From assembly GCA_029891345.1 (NCBI GenBank), contig CM057003.1, positions 9,800,209 to 9,864,208 on the forward strand: a DNA stretch of 64,000 bases, in the 5' to 3' direction. The position numbers and the translations under genes are program-made. The notes beneath the pieces were generated by a model. The model was not told where the DNA came from. It was given only the letters and a program-made list of their open reading frames with translations, and did no database searches. Shown here in pieces: positions 1-11,799 of this stretch (positions are counted from its first letter, which is position 1; the number at the start of each line of letters is the position of its first letter). This DNA comes from Dryococelus australis. Its lineage: Eukaryota; Arthropoda; Insecta; Phasmatodea; Phasmatidae.

Positions 1-1600
1 AAATGTCTGTATACCTGATGTACGAGAACAAATCTATCAAACGGTGATTTCAAGTGGCCATGTTTTTCATTGTTCCTCGCCGGACATTCCTGCATCCATA
101 CCCCATGTGGTGTCACCTTTAAAACGTACTTGTCATACACTTTCACATGTACATTGTGTTTTTCCTCTGTTGGATCATTTTCGGGAGATAAACAGTAGTT
201 GCCATGACTTCTGAATCCGCCCCAGTTTTGTGTATTTTGGAAATAGGCTATGTGGCTATTATTTTACTAAATGAGTTCCCCGACGATTTCATAACTACTG
301 GAATATATTAGTTATCTGGCTGGAACATTGCCTTTAATTTTAAAGGAAATAACAGTTAAGATAAAAGGCTTTTATAATTATTGCTATCTGTTTCCCTATT
401 TACTTGGTTTCGTACTTAACATATCGCTTCTGAATAACAGCTAAGTTTATAATTTGCCGAGGTCACTTAAGATGTGCATGCCGTTTCCACATCAAGCAGT
501 GAAAACTATAAATTATTTAATATTTCCTTCTCTAAATTTTTTATAAATAATAAAATATATGAGTAATAATATAACAAACAACTGGCCAAAACATCCTGAT
601 CTAAGTAAGATATAAATTAGTGAAATAATATGATGTGTTTCGGGAGTGGGGACAGTTAATATTACCTGCTTGAGTAATGTTTCATTCTTTTCCTATATAC
701 TGCACGAATGACAACAACATACAACAAATTTTTGGCTGGGAGGGTGATACTTTAGAAATATTATTACTCGCGAAATGTTTTGAAAGAAACAATTAGTAAA
801 AAGGTAGAGTAAATAGAATTCTTTGAAAAATAATAATAAACATAAATTCACAGAAGTATTTCTCACGATTTGCGGAGCCACGTAAGGAACCAATCCAGAC
901 ACACGGGGATGTAGTTAAAGAGGTAGTTTTGTAGCTTTGTTGCGTTTGTTTATTTATCTTTATGGCATACTGTTAAGTCTCGGCTTCACCCTGTTTGCAG
1001 GAATTCTTCATTTTCGCGTTATAATTTAGAATTCATGGCAATTACTGACAATTGATATTTTACGAGTTGTTTAATATTTTTGTACGTATTTTAAATATTG
1101 CTTGCTGTAAATAGTCAAAAAATTATTAATGAAATAAAAAAAAAATGTTCTCGTCTTTCACAAGAAGCAGATAATACACAATTACAATTATGCACAAAAA
1201 CATTACGGAGCTCGTAAAATCTAAATTTTCTATAATTGTTCATAGTAATTACTACGAATCCAAAATTGTGACGCGAAAAAGAAGAATTTCTGCTAAAGGG
1301 GTCAGGATGAGCCTTAAGAAAAAATATTTAAAAGTGAAGTCTTGTTATTACATTCACAGCACCTAAAGCCTAAAAAATTCCTGAAACCAAAATAGGCTTA
1401 TTTCTGGCTGTATTTTCTCATCAGAGTCTGGAAAAAGAAAATATAATAACTTAAATTTTATTATGTTTCTAGATGCAATGAAATCACCCTGGGAAAAAAA
1501 ATTGTCTACTTAAGATATGTCCTATGCCCTACAGTCCTCGTTTTAAAATATTAGATCTGAAAAGTAAACTAGATAGAAATAAAATTGAATCCACATGGAG
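1..1600. other. AT-rich sequence, no gene seen
   Basis: I see no convincing coding frame, RNA gene or repeat structure. The open frames are short and biased towards Phe, Leu, Ile and Cys, as expected from AT-rich noncoding DNA. Confidence 0.6.
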
Positions 1601-2155
1601 GAGATACTACCCCCTTAACGGGTCTGAGGCTGGGGTGGAAAAGGGTGTAGAAGGGAGTATGTGAATTGTGCGATGGAGTGGCGTGAGCGGATTTTTTTCC
1701 CCTACATTACGCCGGCGCCCTTCACGGTTTACCGAGCGCCGCGTGCGAAGAGGGTCGGGTCTCGCGGCGAAAGAAGGGGGGGATATTTTAATGAAGTGTT
1801 GGCATCCATGCGGCGCCGCGGCTGTAACTAGCAGCGGGAACCAACCAGGTCCACCACCAGCTTTCGAAAAAAAAAAAAAAATTGGCGAGGGGTGTGAGTA
1901 TTGGAAGGAAAGGGTGGCTAGAGGCACCCGGCCGTGGGTAATGAGGTGGGCGGCGCTACAAGCCTGGCTAACAAAAAAAAAGGGAGGGTTGGGGAGAGCC
2001 AAAAATAAATCTGTCGCCCGAAAACCGCTTTGTTGGCCTTTTGTATCCCTGGTTGGAAGAGACCAAGGGACACGCGGCTTGGAAAGGGGGGTGAATGAGG
2101 GGTTGAAGGGGGGGGGGGGCAGGAGCAGAGGCTTTGTCAGGGACAAGGACTAATT
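1601..2155. other. G-rich, CpG-containing island with G-runs
   Basis: This stretch is much richer in G than its AT-rich flanks, with A-runs near 1866-1880 and a G-run of about 12 at 2107-2118. Long open frames cross it on both strands (about 160-180 codons), but their translations are low-complexity Pro/Arg/Gly/Ser and look like by-products of base composition. It is followed by DNA with several homeodomain-type TAAT cores (about 2150-2350), so a regulatory island is possible. This is inference from composition only. Confidence 0.4.
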
Positions 2156-3400
2156 AAAAGTCAGGCCAACCGTTGACTTCGCCAGTTGCTCTCCTCCTTT
2201 CTTTAAATTGGCGCGCAATTGCGACTTCTATTCTCTTCCCTATTAATTTGACACCCTCGGATAATTAGCCAAACAATTAAAAAAAAATAGAGGCGACGCA
2301 ATTACAATAGTGGTAAATGAATATCCTAAATTATTTACGGGGGGAATTTTTAATCCTGATAGCCGGGAGAAATTCATGGGAAGTTGAGTGAATGTAATAG
2401 CCTCAAGGTCTGGCGTTTTTAAGATTCCGGGGTTTTCCTCCATCACCGACGTACTTCAGGGGAGCGGGAAAACTTAAGGAAGTTTCGGTGACCCCCCGAC
2501 AACAAATTGACACACCAAACATGTATACCGTAAAGTAATTACTAAAAGATTTTACTTTAGGAAATTAATTCTTACATTCTAACATTCTCACTTCATGTTG
2601 GGGCATCAAACATGTAAAGGCGTACGCAATAGTTCGTGAAAGCCCTGCATAGGGTATAACATTGTCGTGGCGTTTCACCTTATTCATGCGTCTCCGAAGT
2701 AAAAAAAAAAAAAATATGCATTTTGAGGAAAGTTATTGTGTTAATTATATGCATAATTGTGGTCAGAGTACCAGTGTACAAATTTCCTTATACTTATTTG
2801 TTTACCCACGTACAGTGCAACGACAGGCAGGTTTACAACAATTACAGGTATAATATATACCGCACAATAACACCAACACTAAAACATGCGTAATATAAAA
2901 TTGTTAAATAAGACAACATAAACTATCGTAACTAATCTAAGAATGTTACAAATATGTGTAACATACACATCGTATAATAACAACAACATCGAAAAGAGAG
3001 AAAAAAAGAATATAATAGAATTTTTCGAAACTAATTTAATCTACGAATATAGCTCTTTCAAAATTTGGTTTTTAATGTATTTTAGTGCAAACAAACTTTC
3101 ATAGAGTATGGGTCTATAGCCTTGCGTGTAGGGCTTGAGTTTCTTACGATAGGATTTTATTTCTGGCGGCTAGTCATTTTCACAGTTTGCTCACTAAGTA
3201 CGCGAATAAGTTCTTGTTTATTAAAATAACTACCCTAAATGGGGACTCTTAGTTTGGTATTATTGTGACGAGTAAAATGTCTGTTATTAGGCGATAGCTA
3301 TATTAACTCCGTACAGCGGTTGCCTGTGCTGGACAATTTCATCGACCTGTCTGGCAAGTTAAGAGTACTCAGTGCAACATCAGGTATTAGAAGTATTTTT
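2156..3400. other. Noncoding AT-rich DNA with several TAAT cores
   Basis: There is no gene. Positions 2150-2350 hold a run of TAATTA, ATTAAT and TAATTAG-like words, which could be homeodomain sites or could be chance in AT-rich DNA. From about 2480 to 3400 nothing recognisable is seen. Confidence 0.4.
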
Positions 3401-3404
3401 CTTA

Positions 3405-3508
3405 AATCGGGACCAAGTTGACTGGGAACCTGCGTGTCAGTGTGTACTATAGTAAACGACGTAGTCGCGGTTGATCTCACAAAAGTTCATTTTGCCGTGA
3501 ACGGCCTT
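3405..3508 (+). mobile_element. MITE family A, 3' fragment
   Basis: The segment runs through the family's 3' landmarks in order: a CCAAGTTGACTGGG-type block, a GTGTCAGTGTG block, GGTTGATCTCA, then the terminal repeat with TTTTGCCGTGAACGGCCTT followed by TA. The same order is seen at 43.7, 57.8 and 62.8 kb. The 5' half is not recognisable, so this is a remnant. Confidence 0.6.
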
Positions 3509-3514
3509 TAATGA

Positions 3515-4320
3515 CTAAAACTTACATTTCAACCCTTCCAGTCACAGTGTCCTACATCGAACGTTTCGCAGGAAGTTTATTTAATTGTGTACGCCCTACT
3601 GGGCAAAAAACACTTTCCAATGAGGTAAGTCCCCCATGTATGGCAATTATGATTCGTTGTTGAAACTAAATTATTAAGTCTCAAAAAGAGCTGCTGCTAA
3701 TACACTGCTGGACAGCATTTTCTTTAAGATATGTCACATTTAGAATTTTTTTTCTTTTGAGTGCCACCAAAAATATATATCATCATTCTAAGAATAAATA
3801 ATAAATGGAAATTTTGTAGAAGAGATACAACTATGGAATACCATTTAGTTTCCTGTTTATTTCTTGTGTCCTTATTGTAGTAGAGCAACAAGTATAAAAT
3901 AGCATAAACCTCAAACATTCAGGCACACATCTGCGAATTTGTAGTACCACATCATATCACAATTTATGAAAAAAATGTTTACGTTAAAAATTACATTTTT
4001 CATGCCTGCAAAAAAAAAGGTTCACTAATATGTTATACCAATAAATAGATACAAAATAGATTTGACATTTAATTAAATATTATACCTACACATCTTGCAG
4101 ATTACCCTACAGAATTATGAAAGTAATATAATGACATTGATATTTGACTAATGTGTGTACATAATTTGGGTAGTCCGTACTGAAAAGTCAAGTGTTACTG
4201 TGGTCAACATTACTTGAAGTAATCACAAACATACTGTCCACCTTCGTGACCAGCACAGTCCACATGTGACCACATTTCAGAAAGCACACAAATAATCCAC
4301 TCTTCTCCGCGCACACCATC
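3515..4320. other. AT-rich sequence, no gene seen
   Basis: This is the 3' flank of the pogo-like transposase on the minus strand. It may contain the untranslated end and terminal repeat of that transposon, but I could not pair any terminal inverted repeat with the other side. Confidence 0.5.
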
Positions 4321-4713
4321 AGATAATCTACCATTGCAGAAAAAGCTCCGACACATCAGGAATACTTAAATTAGACGAATAATCCCTAATGCCAATATCC
4401 TCACCAGTGTTTTCTGATAAGTCATCCACATTAAGGAGAGACATAGTGTGCACAGACTTTCTGGCGACTCTCTTTGTCTTTGCCTGTTTATTACTAGACC
4501 TGGGTATAGGTATAATACTAGGTCTAAGTATTTTTCTTAATGCCTACCCATCTTTTTGTGTTCTAAGTATTCATCTAGCTGTTTATTGTATGGCGAAGAC
4601 ACAAAGACAGCTGCTGTGCCAACTTTTCTATATTTTGTGCTCTTTTCTATGGAAGGTTAGGAAATTGGATAAATATCGCTTGGGGCTACAGAAGGCATTC
4701 GCAAAAAAGCTGA

Positions 4714-5207
4714 AGAGTTTGTTGGACCAGCAGCCATCGGTGGAGCAGCTGAAGAGTTTGATGGACCAGCAGCCATCAGTGAAGCAGCTGAAGAGTTTTG
4801 TGTACCAGCAGCTATCGGTGGAGCAGCTGAAGAGTGTGGTGGACCAGCAGCCAACGGTGAAGTAGCTGAAGAGTTTGATGGACCAGCAGCCATCGGTGAA
4901 ACAGTTGAAGAGTATGATGGAACAGCAACCATCGGTGAAGCAGCTGAAGAGTTTGGTGTACCAGCAGCCATCGGTGGAGCAGCTGAAGAGTTTGGTGGAC
5001 TAGCAGCAATCGTTGAACCAGCTGAAGAGTTTGATGGACCAGCAGCCATCGGTGAAACAGCTGAAGAGTATGATGGAACAGCAACCATCGGTGAAGCAGC
5101 AGAAGAGTTGGGTGTACCAGCAGCCATCGGTGAAGCAGTTTAAGAGTTTGATGGACCAGCAGCCATTGGTGAAACAGGTGAAGAGTTTGATGGACCAGCA
5201 GCCATGG
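4714..5207 (-). repeat. 39-bp minisatellite inside the transposase linker
   Basis: There are about 12-13 tandem units of 39 bp. On the transposase strand they encode 13-residue units of the type [13 protein letters not shown], with variants MAAGTPNSSAASP and MVAVPSYSSAVSP. The unit is a multiple of three, so copy number changes would keep the frame. The variants partly alternate, suggesting higher-order duplication of two or more units. The array lies between the GFRGTGIYP block and the acidic C-terminal tail. Confidence 0.9.
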
Positions 5208-5907
5208 ACGAGTGGAAAATGTCAGGATCAGATCTAGCCCTAGTAACTGCAATAGAAGATGTGTCTGCGTCGTCTGATGGTAGGAATTCAATGTCAGGAA
5301 ATATGTTGGGATTTACTGGATAAATACCAGTGCCCCTGAATCCATTTACTGCGATTTCGCCTGTTTGTACTTTGAGGTAAGCTTTGCCAAATAACTCAGC
5401 TATGTCGAAATTGGTAATAGGGATGGTGTTTGATCGCATCCGCAGCAACACTTCTTCACTGTAATATTGTTTAAGAGGACTCATGACCGACCTGTCGAAT
5501 GGTTGCTGCTTGTGTGACGAATGAGGGGTACGTTACACAATGCTAACATGAGTTGTTCTAGCCTTTTTTTTAAAAGACATATAGGTTTCTGGAATAGCTG
5601 TAGTGACCATCAAGGATAAGCAAACAGGTGATTCGGCAGTAAGCTTGACTTGTTCCATGAAATGACTGAATCACTGGGTAAAAAAAATCTGTTTGTATCT
5701 AGCCAGACGGATGACAAACACCAATGGCGCCCGGTGGAGCTCCTCTCATGAGGCGAGGACTCGCATTCTAGGGAATAGGAACGTTAGAGGTACATCATCT
5801 CCGCCTGCACTCATGCATGTTACCACAGTTACGAGAGAGCCTCAGGTGAACTGATGGATGCTACTTGCAGTTTACCTGCGGGACTTACTTTGTACAACAA
5901 TCAGACC

Positions 5908-5934
5908 TGTCTCGTCTACACTGTAGACGAGACA
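5908..5934. repeat. Perfect 27-bp palindrome over the DDE start
   Basis: The arms are TGTCTCGTCTACA and its exact reverse complement around a single central C. It covers the codons for YSVDETG, the first catalytic Asp region of the pogo-like transposase, so one arm is coding and the other mirrors it. Confidence 0.85.
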
Positions 5935-6439
5935 GCGGGGTGTTTGGGCTTATTCTTTTCTGACCCCAAAAGAGTGAAAAACGTCCTTACATTTTCTTTG
6001 TTCAACCCCAAAGATCTGTGAAACGACGTTGCATTTGGTTTACGAAATGATAACATATGATTGTGTCGCTTTAAGAATAGCCTTAATTACCCATTTCCTG
6101 CTTTGCTTAAGACAAAACGATTACCAATGTTGCTAACTTTAGCAATTTGATAAGCCATATTTCAAATACCTTCCCTCATTAGGCCAAATAATATTCTCCA
6201 TCAACAACAGATATTCCAAGAGCTGCTTTCAAATTCCGTGGGTAAGGCCATTTTTCTACAGAGTTTTGTTTGGCAGGCCAGCTTAGAAGAGACAGCTTTC
6301 TGGGCAAGCCTAAACAATGTGGTTTGCGAAACACCGAATACCTTTGCAGCCTTTAAGTAACCCAAATTATGTTCTCTCATCTGGGATATAGCCATTTCCA
6401 TGGATGCTGCATCCCACTGCTTTATTTTCTCCATCTCTT

Positions 6440-7440
6440 TTTTTTTCGATTACCACGCGCCATATATGCACAAAAATTAATGTGAACATCATATTATAAA
6501 TATGGAATAGTATTCCATTTTTAAACTCTCTTAGCATCCCATATTAGTCACCTAGTCATTGTGGAGTAATTACTGTCAGAAAGTGGTCTAACCGCGCTTA
6601 TATAAAACAACCATTTCATTAGAAAGAGCCCCTAATTTCACAAATTAACACTGTTTAGCACATAACTTATAAAAGGTGCTGCTTCGTTAGGGCTTTCAAT
6701 TGGCCAATTGTGAAAGCTAATAATTGCATAATAATAGGTCTTTTTTCACTGAAAAGTAAATATTTACTAAATTTACGTAACTACAAGCACGTCAAATTAA
6801 CTCTGCCCTCTCTATATATAAATCTTCTGGAATGGTACGTATCACAACATGTATAAGGAAAAGCGTGTTTTATACCCCATATAACTTACATTTTTTTTCG
6901 TTTAAGCGACAATAAAGTTAATAAGTTAAAATTGTATCAGAAGTGTAATATGTTATAAGCCTAGATTATTGAGAAATTACAGAGGAAATTGTGTCCAAAG
7001 CGTGACAACCAGCCACTGTTTTGATTTAATTTATGTTGTTGTTGTGGTGGAGATTCAATGAATCGTATTATTCATTGGTAGTTTGCCGTTATTTTTTCGC
7101 AGAGAAATTTATGTGTTTTTGTTTGGTACGCTCTGCCGCCGCAGGGAGCCAGTAGCCAAGCCTTAGTTGGTCACGCCACAAGGGATCCCCCCCCCCCCCG
7201 CCGACCCTCCACCGTTGGTGCTTTTTATTGGAAAAGCCGCAATATAATTTTCTGCCAAACCTGGGAAAAGTATGTGTTTCCAATTTTCCAGCTGCCACTG
7301 TGTAACCGATTAGAACCCGAGGGAGCGAAATGGTGTCCTCTCGAGGGAAGATAACTAAGTGATTAATACATACATACATATATATATATTTAAATACTAA
7401 AAGATGAATATTCGATGATTTGTAAAAAAAAATTATAATT
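6440..7440. other. 5' flank of the pogo-like element; no gene seen
   Basis: AT-rich DNA with a C-run near 7190-7199. It should contain the other end of the pogo-like transposon, but I could not identify a terminal repeat. No gene is supported. Confidence 0.45.
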
Positions 7441-7441
7441 T

Positions 7442-7550
7442 CCGTTCACGACTGACCGAACAGTTTTGAAATTCTGGGCGAGGATCTACTTTTATTCCAG
7501 TGTATCCTTCCAATATATGTAGAACTGGCTTTGCCACGGATCTTTACACT
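7442..7550 (+). mobile_element. MITE family A, degraded 5' fragment
   Basis: The order GTTCACG, then AGTTTTGAAA, then GAGGATCTACTTTTATTCC, then GTATCCTTCC follows the 5' part of family A (GTTCACGG, CACTTTTGAAAGCCC, AAGATCTACTTGTGTG, TATTCTTCC). Divergence is high, so the call is tentative. Confidence 0.4.
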
Positions 7551-7693
7551 TAATTCATGCCTCGATAAAGAGCTACGTTTAAATAAAATGTTAGGAATGC
7601 AAACATTTTAACCACTTTTTGCAATGATTACGCTTTTGTAAGCATAACAAACACAAGTTAAGTAAATTCGGTGACCACGTATATGTGTGTGTG

Positions 7694-7697
<4 letters not shown>

Positions 7698-7761
<64 letters not shown>
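7698..7761. repeat. (TA)n microsatellite
   Basis: About 32 uninterrupted TA dinucleotides, preceded by a short (GT)n stretch. Confidence 0.95.
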
Positions 7762-7764
<3 letters not shown>

Positions 7765-8539
7765 GTGACGCAAGCAGTGTTTTTATGTTGATTTTTAAAA
7801 AGTCCAGTTAACGGAAACCCTCTATAACTGTAAATATACCTAAAATATAGTGTCATTGAAATAAAATATTATGTGATATATTTAAGGAATCCTCGCACTT
7901 TCTGAATAAAACCTTTGAAGAAATTTTCGGAAACGTTATATATTTACGTTAACTTAAACACAATTAAATATTCCGTTAAATGAAATTTTCACTTTTATTG
8001 TATATTTAGATTGAGGTATTAATTTAAATAGTCAATATGAATTAAGTAGAGAGAATAAAAATATATTAATAATATTCTGTTAGAAATAGTTAAAATTGTT
8101 AAATTCGATTGTTTATGTTATTTGTAAAGCAAGATATTTCTATTGATAAAATTTTTATTCCAAGCAACATTGTTGGAAAAAAAAAATAGACTGTGTTGAG
8201 CATATAAAGCGTACTTCATTTTATTATCGTGGTTAAGTCAAAGCCTCCAAGAGCTCGGGTCCCCTTATTGACTCTCATGCCCCAGCGGTCGAGAGGAATT
8301 GTCACTTGGAGATTGTGGCATATTCTGACGGTGCTATTCTCAGGGTATCCCCATTTTCTCCGGCATTAAAATTCCTCCCTGCCCCACTCCCATTTGTCGT
8401 CTCCTCCGCTGTAAAATAATTTGTTTCTTGTGTAGCCTAGTCCCGTACCATGTACGCAGTCGTTACGCCGCCTCGTCTGTTTGCTAAACATTCGCCGCCG
8501 ATGTCAGACTGCAACCAATCAACTGCGCAAAAATAGGGA

Positions 8540-8855
8540 ATCGCCACGAATCAGCACGTAAGCGTTGATTCCTTTCCGTCAATACAGCAAGCGGCGACTG
8601 TATATTTATGTGTCACATGAAGAAGCACAATGGGTCGAAGCGAGGCAGATCAGAGTGTTGTTAAGGACGCGGTCGTCACGTGCCAACGTACTCGTTAACA
8701 TAGCAATAATTTGTTCCAGCACAATAAACGGATGTGCATTCATTGAAACATGACTGCTCCTCGACGCATTGCTGACATAACACTATCCGTTCACCGCTCG
8801 CTGTGCTGATGGCGACGAATCAACGCGTGCACGTGGTGTTCTGCTACGATCGATG
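8540..8855. mobile_element. Inverted-repeat (foldback-like) element, unclassified
   Basis: The left arm (about 8550-8620) reads CACGTAAGCGTTGATTC, then ACAGCAAGCGGCGA, then TTATGTG. The right arm (about 8770-8840), reverse-complemented, gives CACGTGCACGCGTTGATTC, then ACAGCGAGCGGTGA, then TTATGTC in the same order and spacing. The arms of about 75 bp flank about 150 bp of unique DNA. No terminal repeat end or target duplication could be fixed, so the limits are approximate. Confidence 0.5.
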
Positions 8856-8859
8856 TTTG

Positions 8860-10055
8860 TTAGATGGACAGTAATGTTGCGGGTTGCATGGATACGGAAA
8901 ACATTGGCGCGGGCGACTCGCCCGGTATATTAATTTTGAACAAGCTTTACAGCTTTCTTTTAGAATTTCCCCATGAACTTCTTATAGTAAGATGTTTATA
9001 CTATTATTTAGCATCAACAAATGCACTAACGAACATCGTTACTATCCTGTTACAAACAATACAAACAAATTCTCGAGCTGTATTTTCTGACGAAGTCAAT
9101 CAAATGAGTGGCCAAACAAATATATACAATTTATTCAACCAAATATGCTGCCAATAGTCTAATTTTTGTTTCGGCCCTGCACAGAGGTTTTGTTAATTCA
9201 ATCGTGTATTTTGTTAGATGAATAGTATTAATTTTGTTGCTTTTTCAAGTTTTATTTAACTCAAAAGAATATTTTGTAGAGACAACTAACCATATTTTGG
9301 CCCTACAAAAACAAACATTTTGTTGGATAGAACAAACGTTTCTGTCAGTGTACTGTCTCTTTCATATATTTTTTTCTGGAAAGATTTAGTCTGAATTTTC
9401 ATTACAAAATTATTTTTAAAGTGAGATGCTACTCTATGTTTCCGTACAGTCCCCTATAAGAACAAATGTAGTAAATGTAATAGCTAAATTTAAATCTTAT
9501 TTAGCACATATATTTCCTTCATTATTAAATTTAATGCGTCTGAGTTCTTGATAGCATTTTGAATTAATCACTTCAAATAACACCCATGTTCAAAAAGCTT
9601 CTATATCAATGAATTAATTATCTTCATTACCTTATTTAATTTCTATTAATTGTTCGCCACCAAAGTTTCATGAAATCCGAAACTGCTATTTTTGTCATGC
9701 ACGATTATAATTGGCTGAGAGCGTCAAACATCATAGCCATTTTAGAACTCGTCAAGTATTTAAATTTTTGAGTACAAACTAGAGCCATACAGCATTTCTA
9801 AATAAACATGGCAGTGATGACGTTTGGGTGACGCCGGAACTATCCTATTTTATTTGACCATCTTTATTGAAGCAGTTTGACGGAAAAAATTCGATAGTAT
9901 GACAGGCCTTAAGTATTGTTATTCCTTGCAAGCAATCAGAAGGACATAATCTCATCAGTGTCTATGACAATGCCTGGCAACAAATCTTGGGTCACCCAGT
10001 TTAGTTACGCTTCGATTGAAACGGCATCGTCCCTAAGCAAGTGTGTCTTCTGTTA
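8860..10055. other. AT-rich sequence, no gene supported
   Basis: A 97-codon open frame lies at 8864-9157 but has no recognisable domain, and its composition fits chance. Nothing else is recognised. Confidence 0.5.
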
Positions 10056-10060
10056 CCATA

Positions 10061-10335
10061 GGGGCCGCGGTGGCTGAGCGGCTAGACTGCTCAGCTCTCA
10101 CCAAGATGAACCGGGCTCAATCCCCTGCCGGTTCACTCCCGGATTTTCGGAAGTGGGAATCGTGCCGGACGATGCCGCTGGTCGGCGCGGGTTTTCTAGG
10201 GGATCTCCCGTTTTCCCTGCCCCTTCATTCCGGCGCTGCTCCATACTCACCTCACTTCACCCTCGTCGACTCTCAAGACCTCGCTGTTGAGAGCCACCCA
10301 AGTCTCTTCATTCACTCTCTCTGTTGCCATATACG
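10061..10335 (+). mobile_element. tRNA-derived SINE, family 1, copy 1
   Basis: The head carries a pol III A box (GGTGGCTGAGCGGCTAG) and a decayed B box (GGGCTCAATCCC). The body matches the other two copies: CCCGGATT, GTGGGAATCGTG, a GATGCCGCTGGTCGG block, GGGGATCTCCCGTTTTCC, CATTCCGGCGCTG and CCTCGTCGACTCTCAAG. These elements are copied by LINE machinery. Flanking duplications were not resolved. Confidence 0.8.
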
Positions 10336-10693
10336 AGTCCGATATAAAATGCTCGGGAAATGCATTAAAAGCAGATTTGCTGTTTACCCTAAATTTTTAT
10401 CTAGACAGTGTGAATTAGAAGCATCCTGTATAGAGCCTTTTTTTCTGAAAGTTTTGTACGATGGCAACAAATAAGAAAATAAAGGTTTTAATGTCATATC
10501 TCAAGGACCAAACAAACCGATTTCCATCAAATTCTTCACATAAGTAACACTGCGGTAGAGAATGTAAACGTAAATGTTCTATGTAGCTACGTCACATATT
10601 TTCAAAATAAATGCCCTGTAAATATCTTAGGTTTGTAAACCCTATCACTCGAAACATTAGACAGATTAAATCCGAAGTTGATGCTCCAAATGT

Positions 10694-10772
10694 GACCTAT
10701 GTAAAGCAGTGGATTGCACGCTAGCTTATAGTACGAGGTTTCCTGGGTTCAAGTCCAAGGCAATGCGTGTGT
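10694..10772 (+). mobile_element. tRNA-like head, possible SINE remnant
   Basis: AAGCAGTGGATTGCACGC followed about 30 bp later by CCTGGGTTCAAGTCC has the spacing and words of pol III A and B boxes. No cloverleaf acceptor pairing is evident, so a SINE head or tRNA pseudogene is more likely than a working tRNA. Confidence 0.45.
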
Positions 10773-10950
10773 GTATTTATAATTATCTCACTTCTGTTAC
10801 ATAAGTTTTTGGTTTCGAAGAGAAGTCAAGTACTTCCTACCAACTCAACTTTTAAGAAATTATTAAAACATTAATTGCACTCACGTTGAGGAACCTAGGT
10901 TCATTAGTTATACCACTAACATATTGTTTAATTTAAAAACATGACCACTG

Positions 10951-11064
10951 AAGTACATGCATGAGCAGGAAGATTCAATCGAAATTAGACACTTAGTAAC
11001 AATCTAAAGTACATGCATGAGCAGGAAGATTCAATCGAAATTAGACACTTAGTAACAATCTAAA
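10951..11064. repeat. Recent tandem duplication, 56-bp unit
   Basis: Two identical copies begin with AAGTACATGCATGAGCAGG at 10951 and 11007 and end with AGTAACAATCTAAAG. The lack of differences implies a recent event. Confidence 0.9.
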
Positions 11065-11537
11065 GAGTGAACGTCTTACCGAAATTTAATTTATTTAACC
11101 TCTCATAGGAATGCAATGAGGAATTATGATTTTTATAAAAAATATTTATAATTTTCTATTTTGCCTACAACGGGGGTTGTTTGTCTGTCTCAAATAATTA
11201 AGGCTCGTGTGTACATGAAGTTATTTTGTGCGTTTAAGGCCCAGAAGCGAGGGACGCGATACGGGGGACACTAACACGCGTGCCTAACACACCATCGTCC
11301 CTATGAAAGCCCACAGATTTAACTAGAGACGTATAGTTGTACCTTTCCCTTAGCTCTAAAGGAAATTACGAAGGTAGGCTATTTTTTTTTTTTCGTTTAC
11401 CATTTCAAGATTATTTTTCTTTTTTGCTACAGTTAAAATGATAAAATCAAAATTGCAGTGCGTAATATTATCGGTTTTGACCTTTTATGGCAAAAAGTCG
11501 TGTTCCCAGAACATTGATCATTTACGTAATGAGTGAA

Positions 11538-11795
11538 GCCGCAGTGGTGGGGAGGTTAGACTGCTCGCCTCTCATCTAGGCGAATCGGGTTCGATTCCCG
11601 GCCGGTGGGGTCGCACCCGGATTACCGCGTGTGGGAATCGTGACGAACCATGGTCGGCAGGTTTTCTCGGGGATGTCCTGTTTTCCTCGGCCCTGCATTC
11701 CGGCACTGTTCCACACACACCCCACTCCACCCTCGTCGACTCTCAAGGCCACAATGCAAAGAGCCGCCCAAATCTATTTACTTCACTCCATGTAA
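11538..11795 (+). mobile_element. tRNA-derived SINE, family 1, copy 2
   Basis: The head is GCCGCAGTGGTGGGGAGG with an intact B box GGGTTCGATTCCCGG. The body shares GTGGGAATCGTGACG, GGTTTTCTCGGGGATG, CATTCCGGCACTG, CCACCCTCGTCGACTCTC and GAGCCGCCCAAATC with the copy 1.5 kb upstream. Both are in the same orientation and clearly diverged from each other. Confidence 0.85.
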
Positions 11796-11799
11796 TTGC

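Larger units (their letters stand above)
4328..6434 (-). pseudogene. Decayed pogo/Tigger (jerky-like) DNA transposase
   Basis: Read on the minus strand, the order matches a pogo-type transposase. First comes a pipsqueak/CENP-B-type helix-turn-helix from 6434 (MEKIKQWDAASMEMAISQMR, then AAKVFGVSQTTLFRLAQKA). Next is a linker with LNKENVRTFF near 5990. The DDE domain opens with YSVDETGL near 5910, followed by RGAPPGAIGVCHPSG near 5740 and LLILDGHYS near 5610. The post-catalytic block [11 protein letters not shown] to [17 protein letters not shown] lies at 5480-5310. A minisatellite linker follows, then an acidic tail ending DVSELFLQW at 4330. There are several in-frame stops, one at about 5141 in the repeat linker and others in the DDE region, plus frame changes near 6200, near 5520 and between 4660 and 4560, so it is not functional. 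In the family the protein binds transposon ends in the nucleus and cuts and pastes at TA. Terminal repeats were not found. Confidence 0.85.

Noticed and set aside
1607-2153. Open frames of 161-179 codons on both strands
   Set aside because: Both strands are open because of base composition; the translations are low-complexity with no domain and no start context.
4389-4865. Plus-strand frame of 158 codons with [13 protein letters not shown] repeats
   Set aside because: It is the antisense shadow of the transposase minisatellite, whose minus-strand frame fits a known protein family.
4150-6700. Terminal inverted repeats of the pogo-like transposon
   Set aside because: I compared the flanks and found no convincing inverted pair; the ends may be decayed or further out.
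7591-7856. Ile-Tyr repeat open frames
   Set aside because: They are translation of a (TA)n microsatellite. The same applies near 15.5, 25.6 and 44.5 kb.
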